A stretch of 64,000 nucleotides of DNA from Bordetella parapertussis (GCA_943331005.2 CALQJX020000020.1:10867-74866); one strand, 5' to 3'. Numbered from the stretch's first letter, positions 45,827 to 53,977 are shown. The notes: generated from the letters alone by a model not told the origin. Numbers and translations: made by a program.

Positions 45827-47938
45827 TTATCTTACTTCTACCCATTCTCTTTTGGTAAGGCTTTCTATTGCAGCCAGACTGGCAAGAGTGGTGTTCACTA
45901 TTTCGTCAAAAGGTATCAGTGCGCCACCGCCATTTCTTACCCTGTCCGATAGCAATTTGAACTGGGCAGCATGACCTTTGTCCATAGTAGTCTTCAGTTT
46001 TGAGAAGTTTTTGGTGCCGTAGCCTGTTGTTGTCTGGAAATTGTCTGAGATCAGGGTCCTTTCCAGCGAATAAACTTCCACACGTTCCTTAGAATAGTCT
46101 TTAGAACCGTTGGCAAAATAATTGATCACCCCTGTACTGCCATTTTCATACTGCAGCAATATGCTGGCATTGTCTGTATTTGCTTCGGGGTTCACACCCA
46201 TAGCATTCACACACACCGCTTTTATGCGGTTACCTGTCAGGTAGGTTATCAGATCCATGTAGTGGCATGCTTCGCCTATTATCCTGCCGCCGCCTACTTT
46301 CATATCATGTACCCACACATTGGCTGGTATAGCACCTGCATTCATGGTGGCTATTACATTCATTGGTGCATCGCCCACTACTTTTTTTATCTGCACCATG
46401 TGTGGCGAGAAACGACGGTTGAACCCTACAGTCAGCGTTTTTGTAGCATCATATGCGCTCAGCACATTATCCAATCCTTCCCTGTCTATAGATAGCGGTT
46501 TTTCTACAAATACATGTTTACCTGCTTTCAGTCCTTCTACTACCATACGTGCGTGTTCGTTGCTACGGGTAGTGATCATTACCAGATCTATGGTAGGGTC
46601 GTTGAGTATGCTATGGTAATCTGTAGTGCTCTTGCCTATTTTGTATTTCTTGGCCAGTGCAGTACTGGTTACACCAGATGCGCTGGCAATACTATACAAT
46701 GGTGCGCCTATAGTACTTAGTGCAGGTAGCATGGTCATGCCTGTATAGTTGCCAGCTCCTATAATTCCAATGCCGCCCTTTCCTTGAGCAAAAACTCCGT
46801 CAGTTATCTTTATTGTATCTGCGGGGTTGCTTACCTCGGGGTATTCCAGTATAGATGCAATGGCGTCTTTGTTGCCAATGTTGTTATAAATATTTCCGAA
46901 GTCTGTCAGCGCTACCCGTTCTGTTATCAGCGAGTTTACTTCAACACGCCCCATACTTATCATGTCCAGCACAGCTTTGAAGTTGCGCTGCTCAGTCCAT
47001 CTTACAAAGGGTAGCGGATAATCTCTTCCGGCTTTTTCGTAATTGTCGTCATATCTGCCGGGACCATAGGAGCAGGAAACCTGAAAGGTGAGTTCTTTCT
47101 CATAAAAATCGGCACGGCTTATGTTCAATCCTATAACACCAACCAGTATTATACGGCCGCGTTTGCGACTCATCTTTGCTGCCTGTGCTATTATTTCATC
47201 TGTTTTAGCAGATGCAGTAATTACTACACCATCGGCACCCACATTCTCAGTAAGGTCCATAACTGTTTTTACAGTATCTGTGCCTTCGCCGGGGTTTATA
47301 GCTATGATGCCCTTGCTGCGTGCAATGTTAATTTTGTTGGGGTCCAGATCAATACCTATCACGCGACAACCATTTGCCAGCAAAAGTTCTGCAGTAATGA
47401 GCCCGATCAGTCCAAGGCCCACAACTACTATGGTCTCTCCCAGAGTAGGGTTGCAAAGACGAATGCCCTGCAGACCTATGGAACCAATGACTGTAAAAGT
47501 TGCCTGTTCGTCGGTAACATTATCAGGAATGTGTGCTACCAGATTTTTGGGTACACATACATATTCTGCATGATGCCCGTTTGATGCAACCCTGTCGTCA
47601 ATAGAGAATTCATGTACGCCTTCACCAACAGCTATCACTCTGCCGGCATTACAATAGCCAAGTGGTAGAGGTTGTTCCAGCTTATTGAAGACGGCCTGCA
47701 TGGTAGGCTTTAATCCCTCTGTTTTTATCTTGCCCAAAACCTGTTTTACTTTATCAGGTTGTTGTCTTGCTTTTTGCAACAGATTGGCCCTGCCAAATTC
47801 TACCAGCATCCTTTCAGTACCCAGCGATACAAGGCTACGGGTGGTTTTTATCAGTACATATCCGGGCCTGACTTTTGGAGCCGGCACATCTTCCAGTATC
47901 GTTTCTCCGGTCTTAAAAGATTGAATTATTTGTTTCAA
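45827..47938 (-). CDS. Bi-domain oxidoreductase: zinc-type alcohol dehydrogenase fused to Gfo/Idh/MocA
   Basis: 703 residues. Residues ~1-370 are a medium-chain dehydrogenase: VRPGYVLIKTTRSLVSLGTERMLV, LPLGYCNAGRVIAVGEGV, IVVGLGLIGLITAELLLANGCRVIGIDLD. Residues ~390-703 are a Gfo/Idh/MocA dehydrogenase: GIGIIGAGNYTGMTMLPAL, VMITTRSNEHARMVVEGLKAGKHVFVEKPLSI (EKP motif) and NRRFSPH. The fusion is known from O-antigen and capsule clusters, often next to heparinase-like genes, and is presumed to oxidise and modify a nucleotide- or lipid-linked sugar. The substrate is unknown. It is the first gene of the cluster. Confidence 0.92.
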   Translation of the reverse strand: MKQIIQSFKTGETILEDVPAPKVRPGYVLIKTTRSLVSLGTERMLVEFGRANLLQKARQQPDKVKQVLGKIKTEGLKPTMQAVFNKLEQPLPLGYCNAGRVIAVGEGVHEFSIDDRVASNGHHAEYVCVPKNLVAHIPDNVTDEQATFTVIGSIGLQGIRLCNPTLGETIVVVGLGLIGLITAELLLANGCRVIGIDLDPNKINIARSKGIIAINPGEGTDTVKTVMDLTENVGADGVVITASAKTDEIIAQAAKMSRKRGRIILVGVIGLNISRADFYEKELTFQVSCSYGPGRYDDNYEKAGRDYPLPFVRWTEQRNFKAVLDMISMGRVEVNSLITERVALTDFGNIYNNIGNKDAIASILEYPEVSNPADTIKITDGVFAQGKGGIGIIGAGNYTGMTMLPALSTIGAPLYSIASASGVTSTALAKKYKIGKSTTDYHSILNDPTIDLVMITTRSNEHARMVVEGLKAGKHVFVEKPLSIDREGLDNVLSAYDATKTLTVGFNRRFSPHMVQIKKVVGDAPMNVIATMNAGAIPANVWVHDMKVGGGRIIGEACHYMDLITYLTGNRIKAVCVNAMGVNPEANTDNASILLQYENGSTGVINYFANGSKDYSKERVEVYSLERTLISDNFQTTTGYGTKNFSKLKTTMDKGHAAQFKLLSDRVRNGGGALIPFDEIVNTTLASLAAIESLTKREWVEVR

Positions 47939-48383
47939 ATCGAGTATGGTTTAGTCTGAACAGAAAAACCCTGCAATACTGATATTAATGTCTTGTCAGT
48001 GTTGCTTTTTCTTAATATGCAAATGTAATGTTTATCTGTGGCTTTAGGTAGTCTGCTATTGTGTGATATGAAGCATTGAAATTAAGGTTTTCTGAATCTG
48101 AAATAGCACTTTAAGTGCAACAAATGCGAAGAGATAATATAGATTTTATGCAGGAAGCATAAATGCCTTTATAGCAATGCGACTTGGCGGTGTTTTGGGG
48201 TTGGTAATCTTACACTCAGTTACGAAAGAGGAAATGTTTCGATAGCGGGATAAAGATATAAAATTACAACAGCCCCTAAGAGCCATAAACTCGTGTATGG
48301 CTTTATCACCAAGCCCGGGTTGTATCAAATCATACCTTCTTTGAAATATACCCAACGGGTCGCTTTTTCAGGCGACCCTTTTT
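47939..48383. other. Non-coding gap with a plus-strand terminator-like hairpin
   Basis: 445 bp of AT-rich sequence with no supportable gene. It contains GCCATA-N8-TATGGC (inside 48282-48302) and a strong hairpin, GGGTCGC at 48357-48363 paired with GCGACCC at 48372-48378. A run of seven T's follows on the plus strand. Such a terminator implies a plus-strand transcript in the preceding ~250 bp, perhaps a small RNA. The same hairpin also lies beside the tgt stop at 48384 and may serve it on the minus strand. A 69-codon minus-strand frame at 48146-48355 has no recognisable features. Confidence 0.5.
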
Positions 48384-49514
48384 TTATAACCGCTGTTTCA
48401 GTATCGGTATCATGGTGTTTTTCCAGGCGGTATAGTCGCCGGCAATAATGTGCTCGCGGGCGCTCTTTGCCAGATGCAGGTAAAACGCCAGATTGTGTAT
48501 GCTGGCAATAGTAAGGCCCAGTATCTCTGAGGATATGAAAAGATGGCGCAGGTATGCCTTGGTATAGAACTTGCTGGTAGCGCAGTCGAGTCCCTCATCG
48601 AGCGGGGTGAAGTCGTTTTCCCATTTCTTGTTGCGGATGTTGATGACCCCCTGTGTAGTGAACAGCATGCCGTTGCGGCCATTGCGGGTGGGCATAACAC
48701 AGTCGAACATATCTACGCCGAGGGCAATATTCTCCAGTATGTTCCAGGGAGTGCCTACACCCATAAGGTAGCGGGGCTTGTCGGCAGGCAGTCTTTCGCA
48801 GCAGAGTCCGCACATTTCATACATCATATCTTCGGGTTCGCCAACAGAGAGGCCGCCAATGGCGTTGCCATCGCACTCCATGCCAGCTATAAAATCTGAT
48901 GAGGCTATTCGGAGGTCTTTGTAGGTACTACCCTGTACTATGGGGAAGAGCGACTGCTCATAGCCATATTTTGGCTCGGTACTGTTCATCTGCTGCACAC
49001 AGCGAGCCAGCCAGCGATGGGTGAGCTCCATAGACGTTTTGGCATAGCTGTAGTCTGACGGGTAGGGCGGGCATTCATCGAATGCCATGATGATATCTGC
49101 ACCTATGGTGCGCTGAGTATCAATTACATTTTCGGGGGTGAAGAGGTGTCGGGAACCGTCGATATGCGACTGGAACATAACGCCTTCTTCCTTGATCTTG
49201 CGATTGGCCGCCAGAGAAAAGACCTGATAGCCGCCGCTATCGGTGAGTATGGGCCGATCCCAACCATTGAATTTATGGAGACCGCCGGCCTGCTCTATGA
49301 TCTTGGTGCCGGGGCGGAGGTATAAATGATAGGTGTTGCCGAGTATTATCTGCGCATTAACTTCGTCTTTGAGCTGTTGCTGCGTAACTGCTTTGACGCT
49401 GCCTACTGTGCCTACGGGCATGAAGATAGGGGTCTGGATATCGCCGTGAGCGGTGGAGAGTGTTCCGGCGCGTGCGGAAGATGCGGAGTCGGTGGCCTGT
49501 AATTTGAATTCCAT
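48384..49514 (-). CDS. tgt: tRNA-guanine transglycosylase, missing zinc cysteines
   Basis: 376 residues. It exchanges guanine 34 for preQ1 in the queuosine pathway. Landmarks are GTVGSVKAVTQQQL, TYHLYLRPG, WDRPILTDSGGYQVFSL (catalytic Asp), MAFDECPPYPSDYSYA, GGLSVGEPEDMMYEM and MGVGTPWNILENIALGVDMFDCVMPTRNGRNGMLFT (nucleophilic Asp in FDC). The C-terminal zinc site, normally C-x-C-x-x-C then His, reads LDCATSKFYTKAY: only Cys311 remains, with Leu and Ser replacing the other two. The following IASIHNLAFYL keeps the His. Other Bacteroidota Tgts, as I remember them, also lack the cysteines, so this may be a lineage trait and not decay. Confidence 0.94.
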   Translation of the reverse strand: MEFKLQATDSASSARAGTLSTAHGDIQTPIFMPVGTVGSVKAVTQQQLKDEVNAQIILGNTYHLYLRPGTKIIEQAGGLHKFNGWDRPILTDSGGYQVFSLAANRKIKEEGVMFQSHIDGSRHLFTPENVIDTQRTIGADIIMAFDECPPYPSDYSYAKTSMELTHRWLARCVQQMNSTEPKYGYEQSLFPIVQGSTYKDLRIASSDFIAGMECDGNAIGGLSVGEPEDMMYEMCGLCCERLPADKPRYLMGVGTPWNILENIALGVDMFDCVMPTRNGRNGMLFTTQGVINIRNKKWENDFTPLDEGLDCATSKFYTKAYLRHLFISSEILGLTIASIHNLAFYLHLAKSAREHIIAGDYTAWKNTMIPILKQRL

Positions 49515-49830
49515 TGGTTGTGGCTGCGAAATTAAGTTAAAAGCATTACAGGTGATAGAGGCAATATCCGAATCTATGTGGTAGAGGTGATTTCGGGAGG
49601 GTGGAAATTAGTTGAGGTTGGTCGGGATGGATGTATTATGTATAGGGATATGTGTTATGGGTTAAAAATTGCTCACCGGGAAATAAATTTTTTAAATGGG
49701 GAAATGTAGTGTTGTAGCGGGTTTCGGGGTGTGAAAATGCGCAAAAAGTGCTCAAAATTTACTCGCGGGATAAATTTAATGTATGTTGCATGTGAGAATG
49801 TTTTATTTGTAATGAAGGTAGTGGTATGTA

Positions 49831-49886
49831 TTTGTCTGAATCACAGATCAAGCAGATCAATGGATATTGCGGATTGTATTTTGTGT
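49831..49886. repeat. Dispersed repeat family A, copy 1
   Basis: Begins TTTGTCTGAATCACAGAT, then CAAGCAGATCAA and TGGATATTGCGGATTGTATT. Family A recurs at 49936-49989 and 52309-52363, sharing the first 18 bases exactly and the GATT(G/A)..GGATT pattern more loosely. It contains short inverted elements (TCTGAATCACAGA). Confidence 0.7.
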
Positions 49887-49892
49887 TTTACA

Positions 49893-49921
49893 GACCCCGC
49901 CCTAAAGGGTGACATGGGTTG
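49893..49921. repeat. Dispersed repeat family B, copy 1
   Basis: GACCCCGCCCTAAAGGGTGA followed by CATGGGTTG. Shares CCCT-AAGGGTGACATGGG with copies at 52239-52267 and 52369-52397. The CCCT/AGGG core is a short inverted repeat. It directly follows family A copy 1, as copy 3 does family A copy 3. Confidence 0.7.
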
Positions 49922-49935
49922 AATGTATTGTGAAA

Positions 49936-49989
49936 TTTGTCTGAATCACAGATTCAGCAGATCAATGTATTTCGCTGATTGTATTTTTT
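49936..49989. repeat. Dispersed repeat family A, copy 2
   Basis: Begins TTTGTCTGAATCACAGAT and continues TCAGCAGATCAATGTATTTC then GCTGATTGTATT. About 50 bp after copy 1, same orientation. Confidence 0.7.
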
Positions 49990-50518
49990 GCGCGCATTTT
50001 GCAGCTTGTGAGGGGCATTTATATTATACTGTATCGTTTGGTGTGGCTTTTTCATAGTATAAAGATCGGTAAGGTGGGTGAAATGGTGAAGGTGGTTATT
50101 TATGATACTATGTTTTTTGAGGTATGATAAGACGCAGGTGTCTTATCATAAAAATTTCTTTCCGCCACCAGCGGGTGTTTGGGAGGAAAGAGGCTATTGA
50201 ATGAGATTGGGTTGGGTAGCCCCATACGGGGCAGAAAGTGGGTATATAATTACATAGATTGCGCATTGAATTATAAATGCAAATTATATGCCGAAACTTC
50301 CGGAATTGCAGAGGAGGTATAGGGAAGATATTTAATTATTTGAAGGCTACAGTGGATATTGGCGAGATGTTGGTGCAGCCAGTAAATGATAGCAAAAGAA
50401 GCAGGTGTTTTTACCTGTTTTCAAAAACAGGAAAAATATCTGTAATAAATATGAAAATATATTTAAACTTTACAATTTAAAGGCTGATTATCATTCGCCA
50501 TTTAATACCGTACATGTT

Positions 50519-51838
50519 ATGAGATTCATTTTATCGATACTCTTCATTACTCTTCTGGTTAAGAACACCAGTGCACAAATAATTTCGACTGTAGCTGGAA
50601 ATGGCACATACGGTTTTAGTGGAGATGGGGGATCAGCCACTGCGGCCATGCTTGCACATCCCGAAGGAGTAGCAATCGATCCGGTTGGGAATTTATACAT
50701 CTGTGATAATAAATGTGTCCGAAAAGTCAGCCCTGCGTCCGGCGGCACCATTACTACGTTTGCCGGCGTTGGAACATCAACAGGATATAGCGGAGATGGT
50801 GGACCTGCTTACTTTGCAAGAGTGAGTGGCGTGCATGATGTTGCTGTTGATAAATATGGCAATGTGTATCTGGCAGACGCAGGTAATAATCGCGTGCGAA
50901 AAGTGACTCTTGATGGCATAATTAATACCATAGCAGGGACGGGTGGCGCTGGCTTTAACGGAGATGGGATTGCAGCGACTGCAGCACAGTTGAATAGCCC
51001 ATATGGAGTGGCAATAGATGACACTGGTAATATCTACATAGCTGATTCGTATAACTACAGGATTCGCAAGATTAATGTGGCAGGAATTATCACTACAGTT
51101 ACTGGTACTGGTATTTCCGGTTTTAGTGGAGACGGGGGTATTGCGACCATGGCGCAAATTCATCATCCATTATCACTGGATGTTGATAGAAATGGTAATC
51201 TATATTTTACAGATAGCGGAAGAATTCGACGTATTGACGTCTTTGGAACAATAAACACCGTGGTTGGCAATGGTATTATGGGTTTTAGTGGTGATGGAGG
51301 ATATGCTATCTCTGCTGAAATTATACCTTTGGCTATAGCCGTTGATACAATTGGAAATCTGTTTATTGCTGATGACGATCGGATACGCAAAGTAAATACT
51401 GCTGGTATTATTAGCACAATAGCCGGAACAGGTGCTCCTATGTATAATGGCGATAGCATTAACCCATTGGCTGCAAACATACGTCCATATGGTGTTTTTT
51501 CTGATAATAATAGAGTATATATTGGCGATTTAATCAACAACAGAGTACGGGTGATTTCTAATTCTGACGTTTCAGTAAATAGTATAAATGACGCAGCCTT
51601 CGGTATAAGAATAATCCCAAATCCGTCAAGTAGTTATTGTACGGTATTTGTTATAAATCAAGACAATAAGCAGGCGCAAATCAGGATCACGAACATGCTG
51701 GGTATAGAAGTTTTGCGGCAAGTAGTGGCGGTAAACAAAGACATCTCTTTCCCAACGCCATGGCCGCCGGGCGTTTACGTAATAACCGCAAATGACGAAA
51801 ATGCGCATACGGTAACTGAAAAAGTGATTGTGCAATAG
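50519..51838 (+). CDS. Secreted NHL-repeat protein with T9SS sorting domain
   Basis: 439 residues from ATG 50519, which places a signal peptide (FILSILFITLLVKNTSAQ) at the N-terminus; a longer frame upstream is unrelated sequence. Six or so NHL-type blades follow, each with a recurring IIST(V/I)AGNG-YGFSGDGG-A--A pattern, then P-GVAID-GN-YIAD---N-IRKV. They form a beta-propeller. The C-terminus (FGIRIIPNPSSSYCTVFVINQ ... GVYVITAN ... TEKVIVQ) is a type A T9SS sorting domain, so it is exported across the outer membrane. The ligand is unknown. A broken second secreted gene follows. Confidence 0.9.
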   Translation: MRFILSILFITLLVKNTSAQIISTVAGNGTYGFSGDGGSATAAMLAHPEGVAIDPVGNLYICDNKCVRKVSPASGGTITTFAGVGTSTGYSGDGGPAYFARVSGVHDVAVDKYGNVYLADAGNNRVRKVTLDGIINTIAGTGGAGFNGDGIAATAAQLNSPYGVAIDDTGNIYIADSYNYRIRKINVAGIITTVTGTGISGFSGDGGIATMAQIHHPLSLDVDRNGNLYFTDSGRIRRIDVFGTINTVVGNGIMGFSGDGGYAISAEIIPLAIAVDTIGNLFIADDDRIRKVNTAGIISTIAGTGAPMYNGDSINPLAANIRPYGVFSDNNRVYIGDLINNRVRVISNSDVSVNSINDAAFGIRIIPNPSSSYCTVFVINQDNKQAQIRITNMLGIEVLRQVVAVNKDISFPTPWPPGVYVITANDENAHTVTEKVIVQ

Positions 51839-51866
51839 TCCTTCACAAATCTTACAACCACAAACC

Positions 51867-52059
51867 ATGAAAAAAATGATTTCAGCGCTGCTGTTTTGTG
51901 TTATTACGTTTCCGGCTTTTTCACAATTTGACTCTAGTTATATCGAACGGAATTGGTCAGATTTGGGATTCTAAGCAATTGTCAAGTGGGGCATACATAT
52001 ATCAATTCTCAGACGAAGGTGGGGTGTTTTGCAATGGAAAGGTTGTTTTAGTAAAATAA
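51867..52059 (+). pseudogene. Collapsed secreted T9SS gene (signal peptide joined out of frame to a C-terminal tail)
   Basis: ATG 51867 encodes MKKMISALLFCVITFPAFSQ, a complete signal peptide, then FDSSYIERNWSDLGF and a TAA at 51972. In another frame the same DNA reads GIGQIWDSKQLSSGAYIYQF, then SDEGGVFCNGKVVLVK and a stop at 52057-52059. That is a textbook end of a T9SS sorting domain (SSGAYIYQ ... NGKVVLVK). A large internal deletion has joined the first ~25 codons to the last ~30 out of frame. It sits 28 bp after the intact NHL-repeat gene, so it was perhaps its duplicate or operon partner. Confidence 0.7.
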
Positions 52060-52150
52060 ACTTAGCAAGCCGCTCATTGCCCCGAACGTACAAGTGAGTG
52101 ACACAACGGACGATGCCATGAATGAGGTAGCAGGTGGCATCGTTTTTTGA

Positions 52151-52190
52151 GATCCTTCCTAACGTCAGGATGACAAAAAGGGCGATGTTT
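52151..52190. repeat. Dispersed repeat family C, copy 1
   Basis: GATCCTTCCTAACGTCAGGA followed by TGACAAAA and GGGCGATGTTTAT. Shares GATCCTTCCT, GTCAGGATGACAAAA and GATGTTTAT with copy 2 at 52433-52472. TCCT and AGGA form a small hairpin. Confidence 0.7.
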
Positions 52191-52238
52191 ATTTGACCCC
52201 GGCAGGCTAAGGCCTCATTCGCTGAAGGGTGATTTTAA

Positions 52239-52267
52239 GACCCCTCTCTGAAGGGTGACATGGGCTG
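52239..52267. repeat. Dispersed repeat family B, copy 2
   Basis: GACCCCTCTCTGAAGGGTGA followed by CATGGGCTG. Same orientation and nearly identical to copies 1 and 3. Confidence 0.7.
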
Positions 52268-52308
52268 AAAAGAGAGAGTGGGAAAGAGAAAGAGAGCGGT
52301 GAGATGAA

Positions 52309-52363
52309 TTTGTCTGAATCACAGATCAAACAGATTATTGGATTTCACAGATGGTGTTGTGTG
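52309..52363. repeat. Dispersed repeat family A, copy 3
   Basis: Begins TTTGTCTGAATCACAGAT, then CAAACAGATTATTGGATTTC and ACAGATGGTGTTGTG. Directly followed by family B copy 3, as in the first pair 2.4 kb upstream, so A plus B may be one composite element. Confidence 0.7.
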
Positions 52364-52368
52364 TTGAA

Positions 52369-52397
52369 GACCCCTCCCTGAAGGGTGACATGGGCTG
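52369..52397. repeat. Dispersed repeat family B, copy 3
   Basis: GACCCCTCCCTGAAGGGTGA followed by CATGGGCTG, differing from copy 2 at one position. Confidence 0.7.
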
Positions 52398-52432
52398 AGG
52401 GCTTTTGCTAATTATTGCTCTGCTTGTTTTTA

Positions 52433-52472
52433 GATCCTTCCTGTCGTCAGGATGACAAAAGTGTGATGTTTA
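52433..52472. repeat. Dispersed repeat family C, copy 2
   Basis: GATCCTTCCTGTCGTCAGGA followed by TGACAAAA and GTGTGATGTTTAT. Hairpin core TCCTG...CAGGA. Confidence 0.7.
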
Positions 52473-52494
52473 TAAACCCCGACCCTGAAAAGGT

Positions 52495-52545
52495 GAGAAA
52501 GAGAAAGAGAAAGAGAAAGAGAAAGAGAAAGAGAAAGAGAAAGAG
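52495..52545. repeat. GAGAAA tandem array (about 8.5 copies)
   Basis: Eight exact 6-bp GAGAAA units and a partial ninth. A shorter, imperfect purine run of the same kind lies about 220 bp upstream (52270-52296). On the reverse strand it reads as an artefactual Leu-Phe repeat. It is a microsatellite prone to slippage. It lies about 100 bp beyond the end of the minus-strand T9SS gene and so is unlikely to control a promoter. Confidence 0.9.
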
Positions 52546-52587
52546 ATCGGCCTCCTTCGCTAAGTAGGCTAAGGCGACGGTATTAAC

Positions 52588-52620
52588 GCAAAGAGGCTTC
52601 CCCCAGGGAAGCCTCTTTGC
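52588..52620. terminator. 15-bp hairpin terminator of the T9SS protein gene
   Basis: GCAAAGAGGCTTCCC, a 3-nt loop, then the perfect complement. It lies 25 bp past the stop of the minus-strand T9SS gene and marks the border with the repeat-rich region. Confidence 0.8.
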
Positions 52621-52645
52621 TGTTGTGGTATTGTATAGATTGTAG

Positions 52646-53857
52646 TTATAGTTCTTTGAGGAAGCGGCGAACGGTGGTGCCGTCGGTGGTATGGATATTG
52701 GCAAAGTAGATGCCGGTAGGTAATGAATGAATATCTAAGTGATTGGTGGCTGCGGTGAACTGCTGTGACATGACCACACTGCCCAATGCGTTGGTGATGG
52801 TGACAGTGCCATGGGTGCTGCCGTGAATGGATATGGAAAGGGTGTTGCCTGCAGGATTGGGGTAGAGGCGAACAGAAGTATTGCTGTAGCCTGTAGGCAG
52901 GCCTGTGGTGGGGCACGATACAGATGTATATAGCGTGTCTGCAGGGCCGAAACCGGGATAGGGTTGCAGTACTACTGCATAGCTGGCAGGTGCAGCACTT
53001 ACGGGTACCCAGCCATTGGTATAGGGTGTAGTGAAAGAGGCTGCATCGTACCAGGAATAGGACTCGTAGCCGGGAGGTGCAGTGAGCAGGGTCCAGGAGG
53101 TATCGCAATTGACCATGGCTTCTATTTCGAACAGGCCACAGGAAACATCTACATAGGCATAGGAGAAGTGGCCGCCGGGTGTGCAGTCGCCATTCATGAA
53201 GTCTACGGCAACAACGTGGCCGGCAAGACCTGTGAGGTCTATAGATGCAGTGCTCCAGTTTTTGTACTGAACGGGTTGGCCTGCAGTAGCTGCGGGAAGA
53301 CAGGTGGTGCAGGTAGAATTGGTGATGAAACCCGGGAGGACACCCCCTGCAACGTAGGTATGGTGCGCCCCTGTAACGGGTGCCCAGCCGGATGTGGTAT
53401 CGAAGGCATTTGTTTCGAAGCGTGGCTGCTGTGCCGGTGCATGACTGGGATTCTGGAAGACAACCGCATAGCGATAAATGAGACTATAGCTGGAAGTGCC
53501 TGAAGGAACGGTGAAGTAGTAGCGTGCTTTTTCTGCACCGGCACCATTTACCAGATCGCCGAGTCGCAGTGATTGGGCGCCACCGCCAGGAGCCACAATA
53601 GGGAAGCCGCCATACTGGTCTGTAGCAGCCGCGCCCACCGTGCAGCCGGAGAGGCCGGCGGCAGTAGTGAGTGTGTGCCTGCAGGCAATGGGGGCAGTGG
53701 GTGTTTCTGCTACCAGCGGGCAGCAGGTACCTATGTAGTAGTTCCAGCTACTGAGCCCCACCTCGAAATCGATGTTGGGAGGGCAGGGTACGGGTGCCTG
53801 TGCATGAGCAACAGATGCCGAGAGGCAAAGGAGTATAAATGAAAGCAGTTGCCTCAT
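52646..53857 (-). CDS. Secreted protein with T9SS type A sorting domain
   Basis: 403 residues. Signal peptide (LLSFILLCLSASVAHAQ). The mature part begins VPCPPNIDFEVGLSSWNYYIGTC, a common opening of Bacteroidota surface proteins with a jellyroll/carbohydrate-binding-like domain (NIDFE-G-SSW). It continues with FPIVAPGGGAQSLRLGD and VAVDFMNGDCTPGGHFSYAYVDVSC. A second small domain holds NCDTSWTLLTAPPGYESYSWYD, then the sorting domain VRLYPNPAGNTLSISIHG ... LPTGIYFANIHTTDGTTVRRFLKEL. Many paired cysteines suggest disulfides. Ligand unknown. Exported by T9SS to the cell surface or medium. Confidence 0.9.
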   Translation of the reverse strand: MRQLLSFILLCLSASVAHAQAPVPCPPNIDFEVGLSSWNYYIGTCCPLVAETPTAPIACRHTLTTAAGLSGCTVGAAATDQYGGFPIVAPGGGAQSLRLGDLVNGAGAEKARYYFTVPSGTSSYSLIYRYAVVFQNPSHAPAQQPRFETNAFDTTSGWAPVTGAHHTYVAGGVLPGFITNSTCTTCLPAATAGQPVQYKNWSTASIDLTGLAGHVVAVDFMNGDCTPGGHFSYAYVDVSCGLFEIEAMVNCDTSWTLLTAPPGYESYSWYDAASFTTPYTNGWVPVSAAPASYAVVLQPYPGFGPADTLYTSVSCPTTGLPTGYSNTSVRLYPNPAGNTLSISIHGSTHGTVTITNALGSVVMSQQFTAATNHLDIHSLPTGIYFANIHTTDGTTVRRFLKEL

Positions 53858-53977
53858 CGGGGTTTTTGTTTTAGTTAATAAAAGTAATGCTTATTTAAGA
53901 CGATGGGAATGTATTTGTAGTTGGGGTAGCGAAGAAAATATATTTAATAGAATGGGGTTTGTGATAGCGCAAAGAAG

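Larger units (their letters stand above)
49515..50518. other. Repeat-bearing non-coding region upstream of the NHL-repeat gene
   Basis: 1 kb with no supportable gene. It carries two copies of a TTTGTCTGAATCACAGAT repeat, one copy of a GACCCC-type repeat (both listed separately), and a hairpin at 50123-50150 (TATGATAAGAC, 6-nt loop, perfect complement) followed by an A/T-rich run. A second small hairpin, CCTGTTTT-CA-AAAACAGG, lies at 50414-50431. Composition is AT-rich with scattered stop codons in all frames. It looks like degraded or accessory DNA. Confidence 0.6.

Noticed and set aside
48146..48355. 69-codon minus-strand frame, or a tRNA/tmRNA in the gap before tgt
   Set aside because: No protein motif was seen, and neither a cloverleaf, a T-arm nor a tmRNA end could be drawn.
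52495..52545. Possible CRISPR-like array
   Set aside because: The units are 6 bp and contiguous with no spacers, so it is a microsatellite.
52447..52704. A minus-strand protein with a Leu-Phe repeat
   Set aside because: Produced by translating the GAGAAA tandem array; no start context or homology.
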